From the NCBI GenBank assembly GCA_004376205.1, contig SOKG01000230.1, positions 1-25,428 on the forward strand: a DNA stretch of 25,428 nucleotides. Direction: 5' to 3'. The notes beneath the pieces are model-generated. The model saw nothing but the letters and a program-made list of their open reading frames with translations. It searched no databases and was not told where the DNA came from. Below, in pieces: positions 14,432 to 21,631 of the stretch. The first letter of the stretch is position 1. Each line of letters begins with the position of its first letter. Source of the stretch: Dehalococcoidia bacterium (lineage in GTDB: Bacteria; Chloroflexota; Dehalococcoidia; SZUA-161). Made by a program: the position numbers and the translations under genes.

Positions 14432-16524
14432 CTTCCCTTGGCCCCTATGATTGATTTTCCCCCTGTCAGTTGATAGAAATTCTTATCTGTCTCCTTTTGA
14501 ATTTCGGCTATCTGTGCCTTGGTGAGGTGGGAGAATCTCCCCTGTTTCATAAGGTATTCCTCTACCGGCTTTCTCTCCTCGGGCACTATGTTTACGGTTG
14601 TCTTGCCATTTTCGTATTCGTATAACACCACCATCCCCGTCTCGACCCCAAGGCGCGCGATCTCTATGCCAAGAGCGGGGTCATACTCCCATCCGGGAGG
14701 ACAGGGGCAGATTATGTGGATGAAAGAGGGTTTGTCGAGACTCTTTGCCTTCCTTACCTTTGTCAGCAAATCCTCGGGATATGCCGTGGAAGCAGTGGCA
14801 ATGTAAACATCCCCGTGAGCAGCCACGATCTGCTCGATATCCTTCACCCTGCCCTCTCTGCCACGTACCGTTGTCTTAGTCTTGGCCATATAAGGAGTAG
14901 AACCGCTCTTCTGAACGCCGGTATTCATATAGGCTTGATTATCATAGCAAAGATAGATTATTCGGTGTCCCCTTTCCAAAGCGGCGGAGAAGGTCTGCAA
15001 TCCGATATCGAAGAGTGCCCCGTCACCTGCTACCTGGATTATATCAGCCTTGATACCTTTCCTTTTCAAGGCGACTTCCATCCCGCTGGCGGCAGCCCCG
15101 GCATGGCTATAGGTGAAATAGAAGAAGGGGATCTTCCACGCGTTTAGCGGATAGTAAGTGCCAACCGCTGAAAGGCAGCCGGAATTGTTAACAACCACCG
15201 CATGTTTGTCGAAGACACTCAAAACCATCCTGATTGCATTGAGGCTTATGCAGCCGGCACAGGAGGCAACGCCCTTGCTCAAGCCAGCTTCTCCCTCCTT
15301 AACCACCTCCCTCTCGACCTTCTCACCGCGCAATAATTTCTCATAGTTATCATAGCCAGACATAGTTGCTACACGCTCGTCAAAGTCCGCCTTATGCCAT
15401 TCTACGAACTCATCATCTCTCTTCAACCAATTCTCGAACATCCCATCAACGTCAAGGCCGCTGATCTCCCTACCACTAATGATGATATTTGATATGGCTG
15501 CCTGTGATTTCTGAAGAGCTGATCTTATTTCTATGCAGGACACCCCGTAAGTGCTCCCTGGAGAGGGCGCTCGATCGAGCACCAATATCCTCTTAGCACC
15601 GGCCAGCGAACGACTGATTTCCTCCTCCGGGAAAGGCCTGAAAACCCTCAGCTTGAGCAAGCCTAACTTTATCCCCTTTTCTCGATATTCATCTACCTTC
15701 TCTCTTAAGATACTGACCACCGAACCCATCCCCACTACGATCGATTCAGCATCTTCGGTTTTATATGCTTCTACCACATCGTAGTGTCGCCCAAAAACCT
15801 CAGCATATTCTCTGCAAACGTCTTTTATTACCTGCTTCGCATCCTGCATGGCCGTGTACTGTTGCATCTTGAAGCTAGGATACTGTGCCATGACACCAGG
15901 TCCTTGAGCCATGGGATAATCCGGGTCAACGAAAACATGCTTAGGCTGGTACTTGGGCAGGAATTTGTCCACCTTCTCCTGTTCAGGTACATCCACCAGC
16001 TCAAAGCTATGGCTCATCCTATGACCTTCAGTTACTACGAAGGAAGGCAGCAGCACCTTCTCGTCCTCGCTGATTCTATAGGCCATTATCACGGAATCTA
16101 TTGTCTCTTGCCCGTTCTCGCAATAGAACTGGAGGAAAGTGGCGTCTCTTTCCGAAAGAGAATCGGTGTGATCGCTCAGAAGTCCTTGGGGTATTCCTAC
16201 TTCTCGGCTGACTACGGCCAAGACCACAGGCAGGGCCATTCCTGAAGCTGCCCACAGCATTTCACGCATGAGGGAAAGCCCCTGAGAACCAGTACAACTG
16301 AATGTTCGACATCCTGCAGCTACAGCGCCAACACAGATACCTATAGCACCCAGCTCAGACTCGGCATTCACAATATCAGCGTCCAGTTCACCTCTGGCAA
16401 CCATCTCATGGAGTTCTTCCGAAGCCGGGGTGGCGGGGGTAATAGGATAAGCGCTTATTACCTCGGCCCTGGATAGCCTGACACCGTGGGCTATACACTG
16501 ATTCCCTGAAAGAAACATATCCAT
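14428..16524 (-). CDS. 2-oxoacid:ferredoxin oxidoreductase, fused alpha-beta subunit
   Basis: TPP-dependent oxidative decarboxylase of 2-oxoacids to acyl-CoA with ferredoxin reduction, 698 residues, joining two subunits that are normally separate. The alpha (PorA-like) half spans about 1-385: AYPITPATPASEE (25-37), TGSQGLSLM and the GMGSVV...LRVFRPFP domain II. The beta (PorB-like) half spans about 415-698: cluster ligands Cys422 and Cys425 (CAGC), Cys450 and Cys606/608, and the TPP/Mg motif GDGALFDIGLQ (500-510) to Asn529 (YDNQAYMNTG). The linker is about 30 charged residues. GGAGG precedes ATG 16524, one base after the flavoprotein stop. Gamma and a delta-containing chimera lie upstream, completing the enzyme. 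Pyruvate, branched or aromatic oxoacids are all possible substrates. Confidence 0.92.
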   Translation of the reverse strand: MDMFLSGNQCIAHGVRLSRAEVISAYPITPATPASEELHEMVARGELDADIVNAESELGAIGICVGAVAAGCRTFSCTGSQGLSLMREMLWAASGMALPVVLAVVSREVGIPQGLLSDHTDSLSERDATFLQFYCENGQETIDSVIMAYRISEDEKVLLPSFVVTEGHRMSHSFELVDVPEQEKVDKFLPKYQPKHVFVDPDYPMAQGPGVMAQYPSFKMQQYTAMQDAKQVIKDVCREYAEVFGRHYDVVEAYKTEDAESIVVGMGSVVSILREKVDEYREKGIKLGLLKLRVFRPFPEEEISRSLAGAKRILVLDRAPSPGSTYGVSCIEIRSALQKSQAAISNIIISGREISGLDVDGMFENWLKRDDEFVEWHKADFDERVATMSGYDNYEKLLRGEKVEREVVKEGEAGLSKGVASCAGCISLNAIRMVLSVFDKHAVVVNNSGCLSAVGTYYPLNAWKIPFFYFTYSHAGAAASGMEVALKRKGIKADIIQVAGDGALFDIGLQTFSAALERGHRIIYLCYDNQAYMNTGVQKSGSTPYMAKTKTTVRGREGRVKDIEQIVAAHGDVYIATASTAYPEDLLTKVRKAKSLDKPSFIHIICPCPPGWEYDPALGIEIARLGVETGMVVLYEYENGKTTVNIVPEERKPVEEYLMKQGRFSHLTKAQIAEIQKETDKNFYQLTGGKSIIGAKGR

Positions 16525-16525
16525 C

Positions 16526-18154
16526 TTACAAAGCCTCCGTCGCCATTCGAATCACGGCTGTGGGACATTCGTGGCTACAAATCCCACAGCCCTTGCAATA
16601 ATCATAGTCAACCTCATAGCTCCCGTCTATCACCGCAACGCAGATATCCGGGCAAAAATACAGGCAGTTATTACACTCCTTACAAACGCCACATGAAAAA
16701 CACCTTGCCGCTTCCTTTGTCCCCGCTACGACCGAAATGCCGAGGTTGATTTCGGAAAAACTCGAAGTCCTTTCGCCAAGCGACAATTCGGGCATCTTTG
16801 CCACCGCTTGCTGTGGAAAGTACGCGGTGTTGATGTCTTCGAAAGGAGCCAGTTCTTTTGCTGGCTCCTCCTCGACCTCTTTGCCTCGCAGGCACTTATC
16901 GATGGCTCGAGCAGCCCGTTTCCCTGAAGCAATGGCATCCACTACCCTGCCAGCACCGGTAACAGCATCGCCGCCGCTGAAGATCTGCATTCCATCGACT
17001 TTGGCACCTGTTTCGGAAAGGGCCACCCCTTCCGGCAGCAAGGAAAGGTCAGGAGTCTCGCCAATGGCGCTGATCACCGTTTCCACCTGCATTGTAAACG
17101 TTGAACCTTCGATTGGGATTGGCCTTTTTCTACCCGTTTCATCCGGCTCACCCAGCCGCATTCTAGTGAACTCGACCTCTTTCACTTTACCGTCTTGAGC
17201 CATGACCTTCGTTGGAGCCGCCAAATAGACGATCTCAATCCCCTCTTTGCTAGCTGCCTCAATCTCCTCTTCGATTGCCGGCATCTCCTCTCTGGTTCGG
17301 CGGTAAACGATGGTGCTTTTTGCGCCGAGCCTGAGAGCCGACCGGGCGGCATCAATAGCTGTGTTGCCACCGCCGATGACTGCGACACTTCTCCCGATTT
17401 GCACATCGCCATCGAGATTCAGTTTCCTGAGAAATTCCATTCCTGAAATGACTCCGGCTACGTCCTCTCCGGGGATCTCTAAAGCTCGGCTGCTATGGGC
17501 TCCAGTAGCAATGAAAACGGCATCATAATCTTTTAGCTCTTTAACATTATCAATCTTGGTATTAGTCTTGAACGACACCCCAAGCGCCTCAATATCGGCT
17601 ATCTCTTTATCCAGAATCCCCCTGGGCAACCGGTATTCTGGTATGCCGACTCTGAGCATTCCGCCGATTGCCGGCAAGGATTCGAAGACTGTCATCTGGT
17701 AGCCATCTTTTGCCAGGAAATAGGCGCAGGAAAGCCCCGCTGGCCCGGAACCGACAATAGCTACACGCTCCTTCCCGGGTGATGCGCCTGGTTCCTCGCT
17801 TACCTGCTCCTCTAAGGCGTAATCTGCCACCAGCCTTTCCAGGGCGTGGATTGACATGGCCTCATCGTATTTTCCCCGGTTACATTCTTGTTCGCAGGGG
17901 TGTGGACAGACCCGGCCACAGACACCGGGCAATGGGCTGGTCTCTTTGATTAATCGCCAGGCATCCAGCAGCTTCTCGTCACGGATTAAGCTGATGAAAC
18001 CCTGGATATTGTTTCCTGCAGGGCAAGCATTATTGCATGGGGGCATCTTTTCTTCGTGCACAGGCCGGGAGTATCTCCAGCTTCCTGTTTTGTTTACCAG
18101 AGCAATGGTGCCTGTGGCATGTATGCCTGCACCCCTAATGTACGCCTTTGCCAC
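16526..18154 (-). CDS. PorD-type ferredoxin fused around a GltD-like FAD/NAD(P) oxidoreductase
   Basis: Chimeric electron-transfer subunit of 542 residues. Residues 1-32 (NKTGSWRYSRPV) resemble the N-terminus of PorD, the ferredoxin subunit of pyruvate oxidoreductases. A GltD-like module follows: Cys40, 44, 79, 83, 87, 91 (N-terminal clusters), FAD motif GSGPAGLS (135-142), IGGMLRVGIPEYRLP, NAD(P) motif GGGNTAIDA (261-269) and SGGDAVTGAG. The C-terminus carries ferredoxin clusters: Cys485, 488, 491, 494, 497, 501, 505 and CKGCGICSHECP (520-531). It probably shuttles electrons between NAD(P)H and ferredoxin or the oxidoreductase clusters, as the flavin subunit of the Azoarcus evansii 2-oxoglutarate:NADP+ enzyme does (inference). 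The GTG start overlaps the gamma gene end by 20 bases. Confidence 0.9.
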   Translation of the reverse strand: MAKAYIRGAGIHATGTIALVNKTGSWRYSRPVHEEKMPPCNNACPAGNNIQGFISLIRDEKLLDAWRLIKETSPLPGVCGRVCPHPCEQECNRGKYDEAMSIHALERLVADYALEEQVSEEPGASPGKERVAIVGSGPAGLSCAYFLAKDGYQMTVFESLPAIGGMLRVGIPEYRLPRGILDKEIADIEALGVSFKTNTKIDNVKELKDYDAVFIATGAHSSRALEIPGEDVAGVISGMEFLRKLNLDGDVQIGRSVAVIGGGNTAIDAARSALRLGAKSTIVYRRTREEMPAIEEEIEAASKEGIEIVYLAAPTKVMAQDGKVKEVEFTRMRLGEPDETGRKRPIPIEGSTFTMQVETVISAIGETPDLSLLPEGVALSETGAKVDGMQIFSGGDAVTGAGRVVDAIASGKRAARAIDKCLRGKEVEEEPAKELAPFEDINTAYFPQQAVAKMPELSLGERTSSFSEINLGISVVAGTKEAARCFSCGVCKECNNCLYFCPDICVAVIDGSYEVDYDYCKGCGICSHECPTAVIRMATEAL

Positions 18155-18683
18155 GTTTCACCTCTTCGTATCCAGCTCTAATGGCTTCGATATTGCTATT
18201 TAACTTCTCCTCTGAGAATCTGGAAAGGATAAGCCGGGCACCTTTCTCAATGGAATCTAGCGAAATGAGACCGGTAGCGGCGGAGAGTGCCCCAAGCATT
18301 ACAGTGTTGGTAATAGGGAGCTTCAATATGTCGAAGGCAATAGGAGTGGCATCTATATAGATGGCTTCATGATTAAGCCCTAGATCCTTGGCTGAATTGA
18401 CCACCAGCTTACCGCTGTCGCTCATTCCCGCTTCTACATTTACCGCTGTCATAATCATAGGGTTTAATACCACCACAAAATCGGGGGCCAGGACAACCCC
18501 GCGCTCTACAATAGGCTTATCTCTTATTCTGCCGTATGCCTGTACCGGCGCCCCTCTCCTCTCTACGGTAGGCGCCATACACGACTGCCCGTACTTGCCA
18601 TCGTAGGTAGCAGAAGCGCACAGAATGTGAGCAAATGTAACTGCCCCCTGACCTCCTCTGCCGTGAACCGTTACTTGTATCAT
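18135..18683 (-). CDS. 2-oxoacid:ferredoxin oxidoreductase gamma subunit
   Basis: Gamma subunit of 182 residues, the usual length for PorG/PorC-type chains, which help bind CoA in the complex. It starts MIQVTVHGRGGQGAVTFAHIL, the hallmark GRGGQG motif, and has APTVERRGAPVQAYGRI and DIDATP-like IYIDATPIAFD before TNTVMLGALSAATGLI. ATG 18683 is preceded by GGAGG with eight bases between. It is the second gene of the operon and overlaps the flavoprotein chimera by 20 bases, so the subunit genes are ordered gamma, delta-flavoprotein, alpha-beta. Subunit sequence alone does not identify the oxoacid. Confidence 0.93.
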   Translation of the reverse strand: MIQVTVHGRGGQGAVTFAHILCASATYDGKYGQSCMAPTVERRGAPVQAYGRIRDKPIVERGVVLAPDFVVVLNPMIMTAVNVEAGMSDSGKLVVNSAKDLGLNHEAIYIDATPIAFDILKLPITNTVMLGALSAATGLISLDSIEKGARLILSRFSEEKLNSNIEAIRAGYEEVKRGKGVH

Positions 18684-18709
18684 ACTCTCGTCCTCCGCTA
18701 ACTATATCC

Positions 18710-19702
18710 CTAGTTTACAACGTGCTTAGGCTCTTCTCCTTTAACAACATCCATTATGTTGCCCAGCGATGTTTCGTAGAAGTTCCGGTAGATATCTTCA
18801 GCGGTTACGCCGCCAATATGAGGCGTCAGAACGACATTTTCCTGCTTCAGCAGCTTGCTCGACTTGTCAGGAGGGTCGCCGTGCTCGCCGTAGACATCTA
18901 TTCCCGCCCCTCGAATTCTCTTTTCTTCCAAAACATCAGCCAGCGCCTCCTCATCCACTATGGCTCCCCTGGAGGTGTTTATCAAATACGCTGTCTCCTT
19001 CATCATCTCCAATTCTTTTCTTCCGATAAGACCTCTCGTCTCGGGTGTCAGCAGAGCATGTATGCTGACAAAATCAGAGGTCTTAAGCAGCTCCTCCAGA
19101 GAGACTTTGTTGATCGGCAGACCCAGGTCGCTGGCGTCAGCGCGGTAGGGGTCGAAGTACTGCAACTTCATGCCAAATGCGTGGGCAAGCCTGGCAACCT
19201 GAGCCCCGATCTTCCCCAGCCCGACGATTCCCAACATCTTGTCCCGTAGCTCATAAACCCTTCCTATACATTCACCGAATATCCACTCACCCGCCTTCAT
19301 GGTCCTATCAGATTTCATCAAGTTCTTCGATATAGCCAGCATAAGCATGATGGTATGCTCCGCCACGGGGATAACCCCCGCCCCACCCGAATTTGACACC
19401 TTGATACCTTTTTCCTTGGCTGCCTTCAGGTCTATGTTGTCATACCCTGCGCTGCATTGCTGAATGAAAAAAGCCCTATCGGCCCTCTCAATGACCTGCC
19501 GGGGCATCCTGTTCCTCGCACCTACGAGAATATCAACTCCAGGGACCTTTTCCATAAGCTCTTGTTCATCACCTCGATCTACTAATATCCAATCTATCTT
19601 GGACACAAGCTCGGGAAACTTCTTGTTAGCCTGGTCGACCATCCCGGTAAGGAGAGGGATTGTGTCAGTGATGAGTATCTTAAAGCGTTCCCGTGTTTCC
19701 AT
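18710..19702 (-). CDS. D-2-hydroxyacid dehydrogenase (NAD-dependent)
   Basis: Member of the D-isomer-specific 2-hydroxyacid dehydrogenase family (SerA, LdhA, hydroxyisocaproate and phenyllactate dehydrogenases), 330 residues. Dinucleotide motif GIVGLGKIGAQVA, substrate Arg in NTSRGAIVDE, the GIDVYGEHG segment and the catalytic His in LTPHIGG are all present. There is no C-terminal ACT domain, so a 3-phosphoglycerate role is less likely. ATG 19702 with GGAGG seven bases upstream is preferred; an in-frame TTG at 19729 would swallow that ribosome site. It is the first gene of the operon containing the oxidoreductase, ligase and dehydratase genes, which fits reduction of a 2-oxoacid to a 2-hydroxyacid. 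Direction and substrate are inference. Confidence 0.9.
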   Translation of the reverse strand: METRERFKILITDTIPLLTGMVDQANKKFPELVSKIDWILVDRGDEQELMEKVPGVDILVGARNRMPRQVIERADRAFFIQQCSAGYDNIDLKAAKEKGIKVSNSGGAGVIPVAEHTIMLMLAISKNLMKSDRTMKAGEWIFGECIGRVYELRDKMLGIVGLGKIGAQVARLAHAFGMKLQYFDPYRADASDLGLPINKVSLEELLKTSDFVSIHALLTPETRGLIGRKELEMMKETAYLINTSRGAIVDEEALADVLEEKRIRGAGIDVYGEHGDPPDKSSKLLKQENVVLTPHIGGVTAEDIYRNFYETSLGNIMDVVKGEEPKHVVN

Positions 19703-19825
19703 GACATTTCCTCCTTGTCTGCCCCGCAAATACTAGGGAACAGTAGTTTGATTATCCATGTGCTGAAAGCGGGGCGGACTATATACTAAAGGTAAGACGA
19801 GCTTCCTCAAAAAATATGGGTATGA

Positions 19826-19841
19826 TGTCAAAGCAATGACA
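19826..19841. promoter_or_regulatory. Palindromic operator candidate TGTCA-N6-TGACA
   Basis: Perfect inverted repeat TGTCA (19826-19830), AAGCAA, TGACA (19837-19841). The half-site and six-base spacing have the architecture of CRP/FNR-family operators (CRP TGTGA-N6-TCACA; the CooA sites are TGTCA-N6-CGACA). It lies about 50 bases downstream of the predicted minus-strand start, so binding there would more likely block than activate that transcript. No regulator gene is in the window. Confidence 0.45.
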
Positions 19842-19894
19842 CCTAACCCATAGTATGCGCCAGGAACTCCGCCATTTAACTGTTTCTGGGCGAT

Positions 19895-19924
19895 AGTATA
19901 GCTTACCATTCTGCGAGATGTCAA
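19895..19924 (-). promoter_or_regulatory. Sigma70-type promoter of the ten-gene minus-strand operon
   Basis: Read on the minus strand: -35 TTGACA (19924-19919), an 18-base spacer, and -10 TATACT (19900-19895). Initiation near 19888 would give a leader of about 185 bases before ATG 19702. Confidence 0.7.
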
Positions 19925-19967
19925 GATTTCCTGCTTACGGCTCCTCACGGCCATCCCGTTTGGCGGT

Positions 19968-19997
19968 TTGACAAGATTCTCGAGATACCACTATAGT
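19968..19997 (+). promoter_or_regulatory. Sigma70-type promoter of the 4-hydroxybutyryl-CoA dehydratase-like gene
   Basis: -35 TTGACA (19968-19973), an 18-base spacer and -10 TATAGT (19992-19997). Initiation near 20004 gives a leader of about 160 bases with two hairpins. The -35 boxes of this and the divergent promoter are 43 bases apart, close enough for shared control. Confidence 0.7.
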
Positions 19998-20038
19998 ATA
20001 GTCTGTCCGCCTGCAGGTAATATCGATGACAATCTCTT

Positions 20039-20063
20039 CCTCGAGTTATGAATTTCCTCGAGG
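20039..20063 (+). promoter_or_regulatory. Leader hairpin 1
   Basis: CCTCGAG (20039-20045) pairs with CTCGAGG (20057-20063) around an 11-base A/T-rich loop. It lies in the predicted 5' leader of the dehydratase-like gene. No T-run follows, so it is not a terminator. Confidence 0.5.
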
Positions 20064-20105
20064 CGCACCGAATTTAGAATACCGTGATTGCTGAGAACAC
20101 GCGGC

Positions 20106-20123
20106 TCCTGCTGGGGAGCAGGA
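20106..20123 (+). promoter_or_regulatory. Leader hairpin 2
   Basis: TCCTGCT (20106-20112) and AGCAGGA (20117-20123) pair perfectly around a GGGG loop. Flanking CACGC (20098-20102) and GCGTG (20138-20142) can extend this into a longer stem with internal loops ending just before the ribosome-binding site GGGGGAGG (20151-20158). Matches no riboswitch class I recognise. Confidence 0.5.
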
Positions 20124-20164
20124 AACACGTCAGGGCAGCGTGGGAAGCAAGGGGGAGGTTATAA

Positions 20165-21592
20165 ATGAGGACCAGCGAGCAGTATCTTGAGTGCCTGCAC
20201 GCTATGAAGCCAAACGTCTACATGGGAGGCGAGATTGTCAGGCGGGATGATCCCCGTATCCTTCCTGGCATTAATGTGATGCGGATAACCTTTGATATGG
20301 CTAGCGACCCCCAAAATCGAGAGCTGTTTACAGCAGAATCTCAATACATTGGGGGAAGGATAAATCGCTTCTGCCACGTATCGCACAGTGTTGATGACCT
20401 CCTCAACAAACAGAAAATGATTCGTACTGGTGCCCGTCTATCGGGCTTCTGTATTCAGCGGTGCATGGGAACCGATACCGTAAATGCCCTTTCCGTAGTC
20501 ACCAAGGAGATAGACGAGGCACACGGAACCGAGTATTACCAGCGCTTTGTGGAATTCCTAAAGAACTATCAGAAGAAGGACCAGATAGCCGCCGCGGTTC
20601 AGACTGACGCCAAAGGCGACCGAGGTAAGCGACCCCATGAGCAGGTTGACCCTGACCTTCACGTGCGAGTTGTCAGTCAGAACAAGGATGGAATCATCGT
20701 CAGGGGAGCCAAGGAGGACATCACGATGGCGTCTTACTGCGATGAGCTAATAGTCTTCCCGACGCGGACTCTGACCGAGGAGGAAAAACAGTGGGCGGTA
20801 ACATTCGCCATCCCCGCGGATTGGGATAATGTCTACATTATCAATCGGGCCAATGCTCCCCGCGAAAGGAAGTTCCTAAAAGCCCCCCTGAACACCTATG
20901 GAAGCTCCGATGCCATGGTCATCTTTGATGATACGTTCGTCCCCTGGGACAGGGTATTCATGTGCGGCGAGTATGATTTTGCCGGAGGAATGGCTCTTAC
21001 CTTTGCTTCGTCTCACCGGCACAGTTACTGCGGCTGCAAGCCAGCGGTAGAGGATATCATCATGGGCTTGATTGCCCTCAGCGCCGAGTACTATGGACTG
21101 GAAGGCAAGTCGCACATCCGCGAAAAGCTCGCCCATCTCGCAGGGATAGCGGAGCTAATCTATGCCGCCGGCATAGCTGCTGCGGTAGAGTCCACCAAAT
21201 CCTCGTCGGGGACTCAAGTGCCAGGCACAATCTATAGCAACGTGGGCCGCCGTCTCGCGGGAGAAAACACCTATGACTCCTGGGGTATGGTTGCTGATGT
21301 TGCTGGTGGATTCCCAGTGACAATGCCTTTTGAGGAAGACTACTATGACCCCAAGACAGGTCCGTTGATTAACAAGTATACTATGAGAAATCCTGAGGTA
21401 TCGGCTGAGAACATGCACCGTCTCCAACGCACACTTTCAGACTATCTGTCCTCTGCCTGGGCCGGAGTTTGGCAGGTCGCAGACGTGCACGGCGGAGGCT
21501 CACCAGCTATGGAGACCATTGCCATTTTGAATAACTATGACTTTGATGAAAGGAAGAAGATAGTAAAACGACTGGCCGGTATCCAGGATTAG
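20165..21592 (+). CDS. 4-hydroxybutyryl-CoA dehydratase/vinylacetyl-CoA isomerase family protein (AbfD-like)
   Basis: Flavin and [4Fe-4S] enzyme family that dehydrates 4-hydroxybutyryl-CoA to crotonyl-CoA by radical chemistry; its fold is shared with HpaB-type 4-hydroxyphenylacetate hydroxylases. The 475 residues match the family. The cluster ligands of AbfD are all recognisable by spacing: Cys96-x3-Cys100 (GFCIQRCMGTD) and His284-x6-Cys291 (SHRHSYCGCK). Tyr288 and Lys292 fall at the AbfD active-site Tyr and Lys positions, and Glu in GGSPAMETI near the end matches its late Glu. HpaB hydroxylases lack these cluster ligands, so a dehydratase/isomerase is favoured. Strong GGGGGAGG lies six bases before ATG 20165. 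It has its own promoter, divergent from the operon, and an SDR gene follows. Confidence 0.88.
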   Translation: MRTSEQYLECLHAMKPNVYMGGEIVRRDDPRILPGINVMRITFDMASDPQNRELFTAESQYIGGRINRFCHVSHSVDDLLNKQKMIRTGARLSGFCIQRCMGTDTVNALSVVTKEIDEAHGTEYYQRFVEFLKNYQKKDQIAAAVQTDAKGDRGKRPHEQVDPDLHVRVVSQNKDGIIVRGAKEDITMASYCDELIVFPTRTLTEEEKQWAVTFAIPADWDNVYIINRANAPRERKFLKAPLNTYGSSDAMVIFDDTFVPWDRVFMCGEYDFAGGMALTFASSHRHSYCGCKPAVEDIIMGLIALSAEYYGLEGKSHIREKLAHLAGIAELIYAAGIAAAVESTKSSSGTQVPGTIYSNVGRRLAGENTYDSWGMVADVAGGFPVTMPFEEDYYDPKTGPLINKYTMRNPEVSAENMHRLQRTLSDYLSSAWAGVWQVADVHGGGSPAMETIAILNNYDFDERKKIVKRLAGIQD

Positions 21593-21631
21593 CGGTCCGC
21601 ATAGGATAGAATCATAGAGTGGGGGTTAGCA

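Larger units (their letters stand above)
19703..20164. promoter_or_regulatory. Divergent regulatory region
   Basis: 462 bases with no convincing long gene, between the minus-strand operon and the plus-strand dehydratase-like gene. It holds two back-to-back sigma70-type promoters, a TGTCA-N6-TGACA palindrome, repeated ATAGTAT-type motifs and hairpins in the plus-strand leader. A shared regulator for both transcripts is plausible. The individual sites are listed separately. Confidence 0.7.

Noticed and set aside
18722..19249. Plus-strand frame of 175 codons
   Set aside because: Antisense to the D-2-hydroxyacid dehydrogenase, which has complete family motifs.
20106..20123. Leader hairpin 2 as a transcription terminator
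   Set aside because: No T-run follows the stem, and a ribosome-binding site and gene start soon after.
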